In this document: positions 1-7,186 of the stretch, piece after piece
How positions within the stretch are numbered: the stretch's first letter is position 1
Layout of the letters: every line of letters begins with the position of its first letter
Notes under the pieces: model-generated
What the model was told of the DNA's origin: nothing
Database searches by the model: none
What the model saw: only the letters and a program-made list of their open reading frames with translations
Translations under genes and position numbers: made by a program
Origin: Brevibacillus porteri
GTDB taxonomy: Bacteria; Bacillota; Bacilli; Brevibacillales; Brevibacillaceae
DNA length: 64,000 nucleotides
Assembly: GCF_003013475.1 (NCBI RefSeq)
Contig: NZ_PXZO01000006.1
Location: forward strand, 37,375-101,374
Reading direction: 5' to 3'

Positions 1-505
1 AAGTCGCTTCGTCACAGAGCAGGATTTCCGGATCAGTCGCAAGTGCACGAGCGATACCCACCCGTTGCTTTTGTCCACCGGATAGCTGAGAAGGATAAGC
101 GTTTGCTTTATCAGACAAGCCAACCAAGCCGAGAAGGTCTTCTACCTTGCGTTTAATGACATCTTTGGGGACGCGATTCATCCGCAAGATTTCCGCCACA
201 TTGTCAAAGACATTATAGGAAGAGAGCAGGTTGAAGTGTTGAAAAATAATCCCGATCTTTTTGCGAGCTTGCCGCAGCTCTTTTTCCTTGAGGGTCAGCA
301 TGTTCTGGCCATTGACGATCACAGAACCGCTGGTCGGCTTCTCCAACAGGTTGATGGTGCGGAGCAGGGTACTTTTTCCCGCTCCGCTAAAGCCGATAAC
401 CCCGTAGATTTGCCCTTTCTCCACCTGAAGGGATACGCCCTTCAATGCTTCTACCTGCTTGTTTCCTACTTGATACGACTTATGAATATCGGTTAGCTGT
501 ATCAT
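1..505 (-). CDS. metN: Methionine ABC transporter ATP-binding protein MetN (partial, C-terminus beyond window)
   Basis: ATPase that energises uptake of methionine across the membrane with MetI and MetQ. The visible N-terminal ~168 residues read [14 protein letters not shown], a Walker A loop (GFSGAGKST), the Q-loop (IFQHFNLL) and the ABC signature LSGGQKQR, and are cut at the window edge just before the end of Walker B (LLCDEA). It lies 42 bp downstream of metQ on the same strand, so the order is metQ-metN rather than the usual metN-metI-metQ. metI is presumably outside the window. Expression should follow the SAM riboswitch upstream of metQ. The family call is firm; substrate is inferred from metQ and the riboswitch. 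Confidence 0.93.
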   Translation of the reverse strand, partial: MIQLTDIHKSYQVGNKQVEALKGVSLQVEKGQIYGVIGFSGAGKSTLLRTINLLEKPTSGSVIVNGQNMLTLKEKELRQARKKIGIIFQHFNLLSSYNVFDNVAEILRMNRVPKDVIKRKVEDLLGLVGLSDKANAYPSQLSGGQKQRVGIARALATDPEILLCDEAT

Positions 506-547
506 AACGAGTTCTCCTTGTTGTTCTTGATGTTCCTGGCGTCGATC

Positions 548-1378
548 TTACCAGGACGGCAGTACAGCTCCTTCAAAACGTTCGTCGATGAATTTTTTCA
601 CTTCTTCCGAACGGTAAATGTCCACCAGCTTTTTGACAGCAGGGTTGTCTTTGTTGGTTTCGTTGACTGCCAAGATGTTTACATAGGGAGAGTCAGCCGT
701 CTCAGCGAAGATCGCATCTTTTTTCGGGGAGTAGCCAGCTTCCATTGCGAAGTTCGTATTAATCGAAGCGACTTCTACGTTGCTCAACGAGCGTGCCAGG
801 AAAGCAGCCTCCAGCTCTTTGAATTGCAAATTTTTCGGATTTTCTACGATGTCCAGTGGTGTTGCGTTGTCGCCCACGCCATCTTTGAGCTTAATCAAGC
901 CAGCTGCCTGATAGAGCAGCAGGGCGCGTGCTCGGTTGGTTGGGTCGTTTTGAATGCCGACAACGCCGCCTGCCTGGATGTCCTCGACTTTTTTATGCTT
1001 GGTGGAGTACAGGCCCATCGGGTACGTGACGGTTTTTCCGACCTCGACAATTTTTGTTTTATGATCTTGATTGAACTTCGCCAAGAACGGGATGGTTTGG
1101 AAGCTGTTTACATCGAGATTTCCTTTATCGAGAGCTTGGTTCGGCTGTACGTAGTCGTTGAAAACGACGACTTCGACTTCAAGTCCTTTGCCTTTGGCGA
1201 CTTCTTTCACTTTGTTGAGAATCTCTTCGTGCGGGCCGCCAGTGACGCCCACTTTGAGTGAGGTTTGTTCAGCAGCAGTGCCACCGTTAGCAGGAGCAGC
1301 TTCTTGTTTACCGCCGCAAGCCGTTACGAGCGATGCAGCGAGCAGTAGTGTAGTGAGCAGTAGACCAGTCTTTTTCAT
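548..1378 (-). CDS. metQ: Methionine-binding lipoprotein MetQ
   Basis: Membrane-anchored solute receptor of the NlpA/MetQ family that hands methionine to the MetNI transporter. The 276-residue product starts MKKTGLLLTTLLL and has a lipobox (LVTAC) around residue 20, followed by a typical NlpA core (TSLKVGVTGGPHEEIL, ending FEGAVLPSW). I chose the ATG at 1378 because an AAGGGG ribosome binding site precedes it; the 29 extra codons upstream overlap the terminator of the riboswitch and would not be translated. It is the first gene of the unit and lies directly downstream of an S-box leader, so transcription is expected to rise when SAM is low. Confidence 0.95.
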   Translation of the reverse strand: MKKTGLLLTTLLLAASLVTACGGKQEAAPANGGTAAEQTSLKVGVTGGPHEEILNKVKEVAKGKGLEVEVVVFNDYVQPNQALDKGNLDVNSFQTIPFLAKFNQDHKTKIVEVGKTVTYPMGLYSTKHKKVEDIQAGGVVGIQNDPTNRARALLLYQAAGLIKLKDGVGDNATPLDIVENPKNLQFKELEAAFLARSLSNVEVASINTNFAMEAGYSPKKDAIFAETADSPYVNILAVNETNKDNPAVKKLVDIYRSEEVKKFIDERFEGAVLPSW

Positions 1379-1410
1379 GAAAATACCCCTTTTCTCTGGA
1401 TGTAAGATGG

Positions 1411-1442
1411 AAAAGAAAAAAGCCTCTTCCGACAGAAGAGGC
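1411..1442 (-). terminator. SAM-riboswitch intrinsic terminator
   Basis: Minus-strand GCCTCTTC / GAAGAGGC stem (1442-1422) followed by a T-rich run (1421-1411). The 5' arm (CCTCTTCTGTC) can instead pair with the 3' side of the riboswitch P1 region (GACAG and AGAGG), which gives the antiterminator. Confidence 0.9.
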
Positions 1443-1480
1443 GAAAACTGCGAGTATGTAACCACACTGCAACAATACCT

Positions 1481-1584
1481 CTCTTATCTGTCGGAATAAA
1501 TTCCGCTGGATTTGGCACCGTATCGTTTGAGATAGGTTGCCGAGGTGTCATAGGGCCAGTCCCTCAACCTCTCTTCATAAGAGA
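1481..1584 (-). promoter_or_regulatory. SAM-I (S-box) riboswitch controlling metQN
   Basis: Minus-strand RNA shows S-box landmarks in order: P1 5' arm CTCTTAT, AGAGAGGTTGAGGGACTGGC, CCCTATGA, CGGCAACC, GGTGCCAAATCC and the 3' P1 arm ATAAGAG. The P1 arms pair exactly (1583-1577 with 1487-1481). A terminator lies 40 nt downstream. SAM binding stabilises P1 and frees the terminator, switching metQN off. Confidence 0.96.
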
Positions 1585-1642
1585 ATGTGCTATGAAATTG
1601 AAAGTCCAAACAATTGCCACTAATTCGTATTTGGATAGTTGG

Positions 1643-1671
1643 ATTATAACGACTGATTTTTTAGGTGTCAA
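1643..1671 (-). promoter_or_regulatory. Consensus sigma-A promoter of metQN
   Basis: Minus strand TTGACA (1671-1666), 17 bp spacer, TATAAT (1648-1643); both boxes match the consensus perfectly. The start would be near 1636, about 50 nt upstream of the riboswitch P1. Confidence 0.88.
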
Positions 1672-1734
1672 CTGTTTTTGCAAACGAATGACTTGGTGGA
1701 AAAATGTGAAATTGATCTAAATACGAATATTCTA

Positions 1735-1763
1735 TTGAATAATCAAAAAATCATATGTATAAT
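1735..1763 (+). promoter_or_regulatory. Sigma-A promoter of the DUF2294 gene
   Basis: TTGAAT (1735-1740), 17 bp spacer, TATAAT (1758-1763). The predicted start near 1770 would make an ATG at 1772 leaderless, which supports the internal start at 1805. Confidence 0.75.
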
Positions 1764-1804
1764 GAGAGCGAATGAACCCGATACCAGCTATCGCAGGTGA
1801 TGAC

Positions 1805-2161
1805 ATGACTCTAGTGGACTCCAATGAAACCAGAAAAAAGCTGTCTGCCATCTATAATGAGATAGCAAAAGAGTTGTTCGGATTTGGAACGACTTTGCTC
1901 CGAGTCACGATTGAAAACCAGATGATTACGTTCCAAGCCAAGCATCGCCGCTCTCCGCGCTCACAAGCGTTGGAAGGAGAAGCGCCGGCCCTCAAGCTCG
2001 AAGTCGATTTTCGCATGTCCCTTCTTTATAAGAAGAGACTGAGAGAGCGACTGGAGGAAGAGATGGGGTTGCCGTTGGAAGCTGTGCTACGGGACTATGA
2101 TGCGCCTACGCAGTGGGCGATCACGAATGTTATTTTAGCTGAATCAGAACTGAATACCTGA
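1805..2161 (+). CDS. DUF2294 (MpsC-like) family protein
   Basis: Small soluble protein of 118 residues starting MTLVDSNETRKKLSAIYNEI. It has the DUF2294 pattern: an N-terminal helix, a central RVTIENQMITFQAKH strand region, then a helical KKRLRERLEEEMGLPLEAVL segment and the YDAPTQWAITNVIL tail. DUF2294 proteins include MpsC, linked in staphylococci to membrane-potential generation with MpsAB, but no such partner is seen here, so the role is open. An in-frame ATG at 1772 exists, but the ATG at 1805 has an AGGTGAT ribosome binding site and fits the promoter position. It appears monocistronic. Confidence 0.75.
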   Translation: MTLVDSNETRKKLSAIYNEIAKELFGFGTTLLRVTIENQMITFQAKHRRSPRSQALEGEAPALKLEVDFRMSLLYKKRLRERLEEEMGLPLEAVLRDYDAPTQWAITNVILAESELNT

Positions 2162-2196
2162 CGCAATCGTTCGGATTTTCTCTTTTGATCTATCTT

Positions 2197-2310
2197 AAGG
2201 GGAGACCGTAGACTTTGCGTAAAAACGGGTGTCACTTCTCTTTGTTTACGAAGAAAAGTGCTCTTGTTTAGAATGATACGTTCTAATCAAGGGTACTTTT
2301 CTTTTTATTG
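2197..2310 (+). promoter_or_regulatory. Unassigned structured leader with antiterminator/terminator switch (riboswitch candidate)
   Basis: Three mutually exclusive pairings are visible. (1) P1: AAGGGGAG (2197-2204) with CTTCTCTT (2235-2242), 8 bp with two G-U. It encloses CCGT/ACGG (2206-2209/2225-2228) and a possible 3 bp pseudoknot GAC/GTC (2211-2213/2231-2233). (2) Antiterminator: CACTTCTCTT (2233-2242) with AAGAAAAGTG (2251-2260), one mismatch. (3) Terminator: arms 2254-2272 and 2282-2300 followed by CTTTTTATT. Forming P1 blocks the antiterminator and favours termination. I do not recognise it as a purine, SAM, TPP, preQ1 or guanidine class. It precedes a purine-salvage operon. Confidence 0.6.
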
Positions 2311-2358
2311 TACCACCATATTTTGTCATCAAATGAACCCAACTGGAGGAGAATTACG

Positions 2359-3432
2359 ATGAAAAAATTACTTGCTGGAATCCTGTCTTTTTCTATGATG
2401 TCACTGGCTCTCGCTGGCTGTGGCAGCAATGATCAACCACAAGCGGGAGGGGCTGGCGGCGAAGCCAAGGGTGAGCCACAAAAGCTGGTCATCTCCACAT
2501 GGGGCTTCTCTGAAGACTTTTTCCGCAAAGAAGTATATGAGCCGTTTGAAAAAGAACATAACGTGAAAATCGTACTGGAAATCGGGAACAATGCAGAGCG
2601 CCTGAACAAAATTCGCCAAGGAAGCTCCGATGTAGACTTGATCTACCTCTCTGACTACTATGCACAGCAAGGGATTGAGAGTGGCGCATTTGAAAAAATC
2701 GATCGCAGCCGCATCCCAAACCTGGATCAAATCTATGATATTGCCAAAGCACCACTGGGCGAGGAGTACGGTCCAGCTTACACGATTGGTCAATTCGGGA
2801 TTGCCTACAATCCAAAGCTCGTGAAAACCGAGATCAAGGATTGGAAAGACTTGTGGAACCCAGAACTGGCGGGCAAGCTGACATTGCCAAGCATTACGTC
2901 CACAACTGGCCCGATGGTTCTCGACAGTGCTTCCCAGATAGCGGGCAGCAAAGAATTTAACGAGGATCAAGCCTTCGCGAAAATGAAAGAAGTTAACCAA
3001 GGTGTAGTGAAGTTCTACGACAAGACCTCCGAATACGTGAACATGTTTGGACAAGAAGAAATCGGCGTAGGACCGATCATGGAAATGTACTTCAAAGACA
3101 TCAAAGCCGCTGTTCCGGAAGCTGTTTTCGTACAACCTGCAAGCGGCGGATATGCGGTCATGAATACGGTTAACATCGTAAAAGGCTCGAAAAACAAAGC
3201 ACTCGCAGAAGACTTCATCAACTACCAGCTGAGCAAGGAAGTTCAGGAAAAAACAGCAAAAGCAAAAATCGATTCCCCTGTAAACAAAACGGTTCAACTG
3301 ACAGAAGAAGAAGCAAAAGGCGTAACGTACGGGGAAGAAACCGTAAGCAAGCTGCGTATGATGGACATGAAATTCGTTAACGAGCACTCTAAAGCATGGA
3401 TTGACCGTTGGAATCGTGAAATCACGCAATAA
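2359..3432 (+). CDS. ABC transporter substrate-binding lipoprotein (PotD/SBP_bac_8-like)
   Basis: Extracellular receptor of a PotABCD-type importer. The 357-residue protein has a signal peptide MKKLLAGILSFSMMSLALAG with lipobox LAGC, a Gly-rich linker, and a type II binding-protein fold (KLVISTWGFSEDFFRKEVYE near the mature N-terminus, VDLIYLSDYYAQQG, GPAYTIGQFGIAYNP). Start ATG 2359 follows GGAGGAG. PotD relatives bind polyamines, but the operon partners (nucleoside hydrolase, adenine deaminase) point to a nucleoside or purine-containing ligand; that is inference. A 10 bp hairpin after the gene probably raises its level over the other transporter genes. Confidence 0.85.
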   Translation: MKKLLAGILSFSMMSLALAGCGSNDQPQAGGAGGEAKGEPQKLVISTWGFSEDFFRKEVYEPFEKEHNVKIVLEIGNNAERLNKIRQGSSDVDLIYLSDYYAQQGIESGAFEKIDRSRIPNLDQIYDIAKAPLGEEYGPAYTIGQFGIAYNPKLVKTEIKDWKDLWNPELAGKLTLPSITSTTGPMVLDSASQIAGSKEFNEDQAFAKMKEVNQGVVKFYDKTSEYVNMFGQEEIGVGPIMEMYFKDIKAAVPEAVFVQPASGGYAVMNTVNIVKGSKNKALAEDFINYQLSKEVQEKTAKAKIDSPVNKTVQLTEEEAKGVTYGEETVSKLRMMDMKFVNEHSKAWIDRWNREITQ

Positions 3433-3453
3433 CGAGCGATAGAAAAACAAGGG

Positions 3454-3485
3454 CGAGGGTATAGACATTTGTGGATATACCCTCG
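3454..3485 (+). terminator. Intercistronic attenuating hairpin after the binding-protein gene
   Basis: Perfect 10 bp stem CGAGGGTATA / TATACCCTCG followed by only a short TTTTC tract. It probably terminates partially, or protects the 3' end of the binding-protein message. Confidence 0.7.
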
Positions 3486-3519
3486 TTTTCATGAGAAATG
3501 AACGTGAGGAGGACCACTC

Positions 3520-4449
3520 GTGCAAAAGATCATTCTTGACGTGGATACGGGCATTGATGATGCGCTTGGCATCATTCTCGCTGTGAAGAGCGGGCAATTC
3601 GATTTGGTGGGCATTACTACGGTGAATGGAAACGTGTCGCTGCGAAAAGCCACAGAAAACACGTGCAAAATTCTCGATTTCTTGCAAGTCGGCGAGCAAA
3701 TCCCTGTCGTTTGTGGCGCGTCTGAACCGTTGTTGCGGCCGTTGTTTTTCGAGCATGCCGTGCATGGTGAAGATGGCTTGGGCGGTGCTCTGGCAGGTGT
3801 TCCGGTTTACAAGGAGCCAACTGCTGGCTTTGCTCCTGATTTCATCGTGGAAAACGTACTCGCTCATTCCGGCGAGATTACGCTCATCATGACGGGACCG
3901 CTGACCAATTTGGCACTGGCGGTGAAAAAATGCCCGGAGCTTGTCCAACACGTCAAGGAAGTCATTTTCATGGGTGGAGTGGTCCGCGAGCACGGGAATG
4001 TGACGCCGGTTGCGGAGTATAACATGTACGTCGATCCAGAGGCGGCCAAGGTTGTGTTTCATGCCGGATTCCCACAATTGACGCTGGTTGGACTGGATGT
4101 GACGCGAAGAGTGCTGCTGAACGAGGAGCATATTCGTGAGCTAGGAGATACACCGATGGGCGAGTACGTAAGACAGAGTACGTCTGATTACCTCCATCGT
4201 TATTTTCAACGAAATGGCATCTATGCGTGCGCCATGCATGATCCATTGGCTGTCGCAGTCGCACTCGATCCGAAGCTGGTGGCAACCAAGAAGCTGTATG
4301 TAGATATCGAAACGAGAAGTGAGCTGTGTGATGGGCAAACGGTTTGCGACTTTCAAAACCGCCTACAAAAAGAACCGAACATAAACGTCTGTCTGGACGT
4401 AGATGCAGATGCGTTCTTTGCGCGTTTTATCGGCGCATTGAAAGCCTGA
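3520..4449 (+). CDS. Nucleoside hydrolase, IunH/RihA-like
   Basis: Cleaves the N-glycosidic bond of ribonucleosides to give free base and ribose. The 309-residue protein carries the family-defining calcium site DVDTGIDDALG at residues ~6-16, the NGNVSLRKATEN segment, and the C-terminal HDPLAVAVALDP motif with the active-site His. Starts at GTG 3520 after GAGGAGG. Second gene of the operon, inserted between receptor and permeases, so imported nucleosides could be cleaved directly; the adenine released would feed the adenine deaminase at the operon's end. Base specificity cannot be read from sequence. Confidence 0.92.
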   Translation: MQKIILDVDTGIDDALGIILAVKSGQFDLVGITTVNGNVSLRKATENTCKILDFLQVGEQIPVVCGASEPLLRPLFFEHAVHGEDGLGGALAGVPVYKEPTAGFAPDFIVENVLAHSGEITLIMTGPLTNLALAVKKCPELVQHVKEVIFMGGVVREHGNVTPVAEYNMYVDPEAAKVVFHAGFPQLTLVGLDVTRRVLLNEEHIRELGDTPMGEYVRQSTSDYLHRYFQRNGIYACAMHDPLAVAVALDPKLVATKKLYVDIETRSELCDGQTVCDFQNRLQKEPNINVCLDVDADAFFARFIGALKA

Positions 4450-4475
4450 CGATACCGTGAACAGGAGTTAATCAG

Positions 4476-5297
4476 ATGAGAAAAACGGGTCTTTATTTAT
4501 TACTGTTGCCGGGTGTGCTGTTTTTGACGCTGTTCATGGTCATTCCGATTGTGATGACGATTGCGTCCACCTTTTATCAAGATGGTAGCTTTACGATTCA
4601 AGGGTATCTCCAATTTCTTACCGACGCGTACTTCCTGAAAATTATGCTGACGACGCTGCAAGTTAGTCTGGTCACGACGATTGCGTGTGTCCTGATCGGT
4701 TTCCCTGCCGCGTACTACATTTCCAAGCTAGGCCCACGCAAAAAGGGCATCCTGCTGGCATTGGCGATTTTTCCTTTGCTGACCAGCTCTGTCGTGCGGT
4801 CGTTCTCTTGGATGATTATTCTCGGAAAAAAGGGCTTATTGAACAGCTCGCTGCTTGCAATCGGGCTCATCGATAAGCCGTTGGAAATATTGTATACGCC
4901 GACTGCGATGATGATTGGTTTGATTCATTTGTTCCTGCCGCTGATTATTATTACGCTGGTAGGGGTGATGGAAAACATCGACCCAGATTTGCTGAAGGCG
5001 GCGGAGAGCTTGGGTGCTTCCAAGTTGACTGCCTTCTGGAAGGTCATTGTGCCACTTAGTGTACCGGGACTTATCATTGGTAGCATTCTGGTGTTTGTCG
5101 GAAGCTTGACTGCCTACACCACGCCTGCCCTGCTAGGTGGAAAACAGCGGGTTATCTCCACGTTCCTGTATCAAAATGCGATTACGCTTAATGATTGGCA
5201 TTTGGCATCCGTCATTGCCACGATCATGATTGTCATTACATTTGTCGTCATCTATTTCATGAACAAGCTGGCGACGAAATTAAATCCGAAGGGGTAG
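4476..5297 (+). CDS. ABC transporter permease (PotB-like)
   Basis: Integral membrane subunit of the importer, 273 residues with about six membrane segments starting at MRKTGLYLLLLPGVLFLTLF. The cytoplasmic coupling loop AAESLGASKLTAFWKVIVPL near residue 172 matches the EAA motif that docks onto the ATPase. AGGAG lies upstream of ATG 4476. The next permease gene follows after 5 bp, indicating translational coupling. Confidence 0.92.
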   Translation: MRKTGLYLLLLPGVLFLTLFMVIPIVMTIASTFYQDGSFTIQGYLQFLTDAYFLKIMLTTLQVSLVTTIACVLIGFPAAYYISKLGPRKKGILLALAIFPLLTSSVVRSFSWMIILGKKGLLNSSLLAIGLIDKPLEILYTPTAMMIGLIHLFLPLIIITLVGVMENIDPDLLKAAESLGASKLTAFWKVIVPLSVPGLIIGSILVFVGSLTAYTTPALLGGKQRVISTFLYQNAITLNDWHLASVIATIMIVITFVVIYFMNKLATKLNPKG

Positions 5298-5302
5298 AAA
5301 CT

Positions 5303-6091
5303 ATGCAGGAGAAAAATCGCGGGTTGGCCCTGTTTACCTCTCTCGTCTTTCTATTTTTGCTAGGGCCGCTCATTATCATTTCTTTTACGTCGTTTGAGCC
5401 GGGGAGCGTCTTGAAGTTTCCGCCGGAGGGCTTTTCCTGGCGGTGGTACGAAAACATTTTTAATGTAGAAATGTTCATGACGACATTCAAGACGTCGATG
5501 TTCGTTTCCTTGTTCGGAAATCTTTTGGCGCTCTTATTGGGGATTCCGGCAGCTTATGCGCTCAGTCGCTTTGATTTTCGCGGCAAGGGCATTTTGAATG
5601 GCATTTTCATCTCACCTGTCCTGATTCCGGGTATTGTGATGGGCTTTGCCATGCTGAAATACGTCATTGTCGTGTACAATTTGCCAATTTATGCGGGACT
5701 TCTCGTCGGTCATACGGTGCTGATGCTTCCGTTTATCATTCGCGTCATTGCATCATCCTTGTCCAACTTTGACTTCGCCATTGAAGAAGCGGCTTTAAGC
5801 CTTGGGGCAGGTCGTCTCGAAACCTTTTTCAAAGTCGTCTTGCCGAATATTCGCTCCGGAATTATTGCTGCGATTCTGATCGCTTTTCTGGAGTCGTTCA
5901 ACAACGTAGATATCTCTGTTTTCATGACAGGACCAGGAGTAAGCACGCTGCCGATCCAGATGTTGACGTACGTAGAAAACAACTTCGATCCAACGATCGC
6001 CGCTATTTCCGTGCTGCTCATGATTCTTACGGCTATTCTCATGTTCATCATTGAACGTCTGATGGGGCTTTCCTACTTTACAAAACGATAA
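5303..6091 (+). CDS. ABC transporter permease (PotC-like)
   Basis: Second permease, 262 residues, MQEKNRGLALFTSLVFLFLL onward, with about six membrane segments and an EAA loop (EEAALSLGAGRLETFFKVVL) near residue 160. An open frame extends upstream to 5195 inside the preceding gene, but the ATG at 5303 has an AAGGGG ribosome binding site over the previous stop and gives the usual family N-terminus. Forms the pore with the 4476-5297 product. Confidence 0.92.
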   Translation: MQEKNRGLALFTSLVFLFLLGPLIIISFTSFEPGSVLKFPPEGFSWRWYENIFNVEMFMTTFKTSMFVSLFGNLLALLLGIPAAYALSRFDFRGKGILNGIFISPVLIPGIVMGFAMLKYVIVVYNLPIYAGLLVGHTVLMLPFIIRVIASSLSNFDFAIEEAALSLGAGRLETFFKVVLPNIRSGIIAAILIAFLESFNNVDISVFMTGPGVSTLPIQMLTYVENNFDPTIAAISVLLMILTAILMFIIERLMGLSYFTKR

Positions 6092-6106
6092 CGGAGGCAT
6101 CAACTC

Positions 6107-7168
6107 ATGGCATTGCTCACGCTGGATAATGTATCGGTTGCCTATGACAATCAATATATTTTGCAAAACTTCAATCTCAATATCGAAAAAGGACAGCTCA
6201 TCTCTTTGCTCGGTCCGAGCGGTTGCGGAAAGACGACGACGCTGCGCCTGATTGCGGGTTTTCTCGAAGCAAAAGATGGTCGGTTCATGTTTGAAGGAAA
6301 AGATTATACGCGCGTTCCGGTCAATAAGCGCAATTTCGGGTTTGTGTTTCAGAGCTATGCGCTGTTTCCGCACCTTTCTGTATTCGATAACGTGGCATTC
6401 GGTTTGCGCCTGCGCAAGATCAATGAAACAGAGGTAAAGACCCGGGTACAGCAAATTCTCGAAGTCGTGAGTCTCGGCGGCTATGAAAAGCGTTTCCCGA
6501 AGGAACTGTCTGGTGGTCAGAGACAGCGCGTGGCGATTGCGCGGGCACTGGTGATTCAGCCCGACTTGCTGCTGTTCGATGAGCCGCTCAGTAACCTCGA
6601 TGCCAACCTGCGGATCAACATGCGCGTAGAAATCCGTCGCATTCAGCAGGAGCTGGGCATTACGACAGTATACGTATCGCATGATCAGGAGGAGTGTTTC
6701 TCCATTTCCGATCAGGTGGCGATCATGAACAAGGGCGTGATCGAGCAGCTCGACGATCCAGCCACGATTTTCAAATATCCAAAGACGGAGTTTATCGCTC
6801 GCTTTATTGGTTTTACCAACTTCATCGACTTCGCAGAGCGCACTGAGCAGAACGGAGAAATCGGCCTGCGTGTCGGTGACCATCATTTTACCGCGTCCAA
6901 AAATCCGGGTACGGCGAATCCGTCCGGTAAAAAATGCGCAATGCGACCAGATGACCTCCTCGTGACGACAGAAGAGAGCGCCGAGCTGGGAATGAACCGT
7001 CTGCGCGGGACGGTAAAGGTAAGCACGTTTTTGGGACGCAGCTATCAATATGTCGTGGAAACAGAGTTGGGTGACTTCACGGTCAATCAAGAGATGGAGA
7101 CGCCGTACAAGACTGGCCTAAACGTCAATCTGCTGTTTCCGAAAGACAAAGTGGTACTCGTGGACTAA
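6107..7168 (+). CDS. ABC transporter ATP-binding protein (PotA-like)
   Basis: ATPase of the importer, 353 residues. Walker A GPSGCGKTT near residue 37, Q-loop FVFQSYALFPH, signature LSGGQRQR near residue 136, Walker B LLLFDEPLSNLD and the switch His (VSHDQEE). Residues ~240-353 form a TOBE-type regulatory domain, usual for PotA/FbpC relatives. GGAGG precedes ATG 6107. One complete receptor/permease/permease/ATPase set is thus present in this operon. Confidence 0.94.
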   Translation: MALLTLDNVSVAYDNQYILQNFNLNIEKGQLISLLGPSGCGKTTTLRLIAGFLEAKDGRFMFEGKDYTRVPVNKRNFGFVFQSYALFPHLSVFDNVAFGLRLRKINETEVKTRVQQILEVVSLGGYEKRFPKELSGGQRQRVAIARALVIQPDLLLFDEPLSNLDANLRINMRVEIRRIQQELGITTVYVSHDQEECFSISDQVAIMNKGVIEQLDDPATIFKYPKTEFIARFIGFTNFIDFAERTEQNGEIGLRVGDHHFTASKNPGTANPSGKKCAMRPDDLLVTTEESAELGMNRLRGTVKVSTFLGRSYQYVVETELGDFTVNQEMETPYKTGLNVNLLFPKDKVVLVD

Positions 7169-7186
7169 AGACAGGAGGTAATTTTC

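Noticed and set aside
2197..2310. Purine riboswitch upstream of the adenine/nucleoside operon
   Set aside because: The conserved J1/2 TATA, ATGG, TACC and CCTTAAA elements of the purine aptamer are missing, so I list it only as an unassigned leader.
2401..4131. 576-codon minus-strand open frame antisense to the binding-protein and nucleoside-hydrolase genes
   Set aside because: Shadow of well-supported plus-strand genes; no ribosome binding site, no domain pattern, residue composition typical of antisense frames.
5795..7090. 431-codon minus-strand open frame over the PotC/PotA-like genes
   Set aside because: Antisense of an ABC ATPase with all motifs on the plus strand; no family features of its own.
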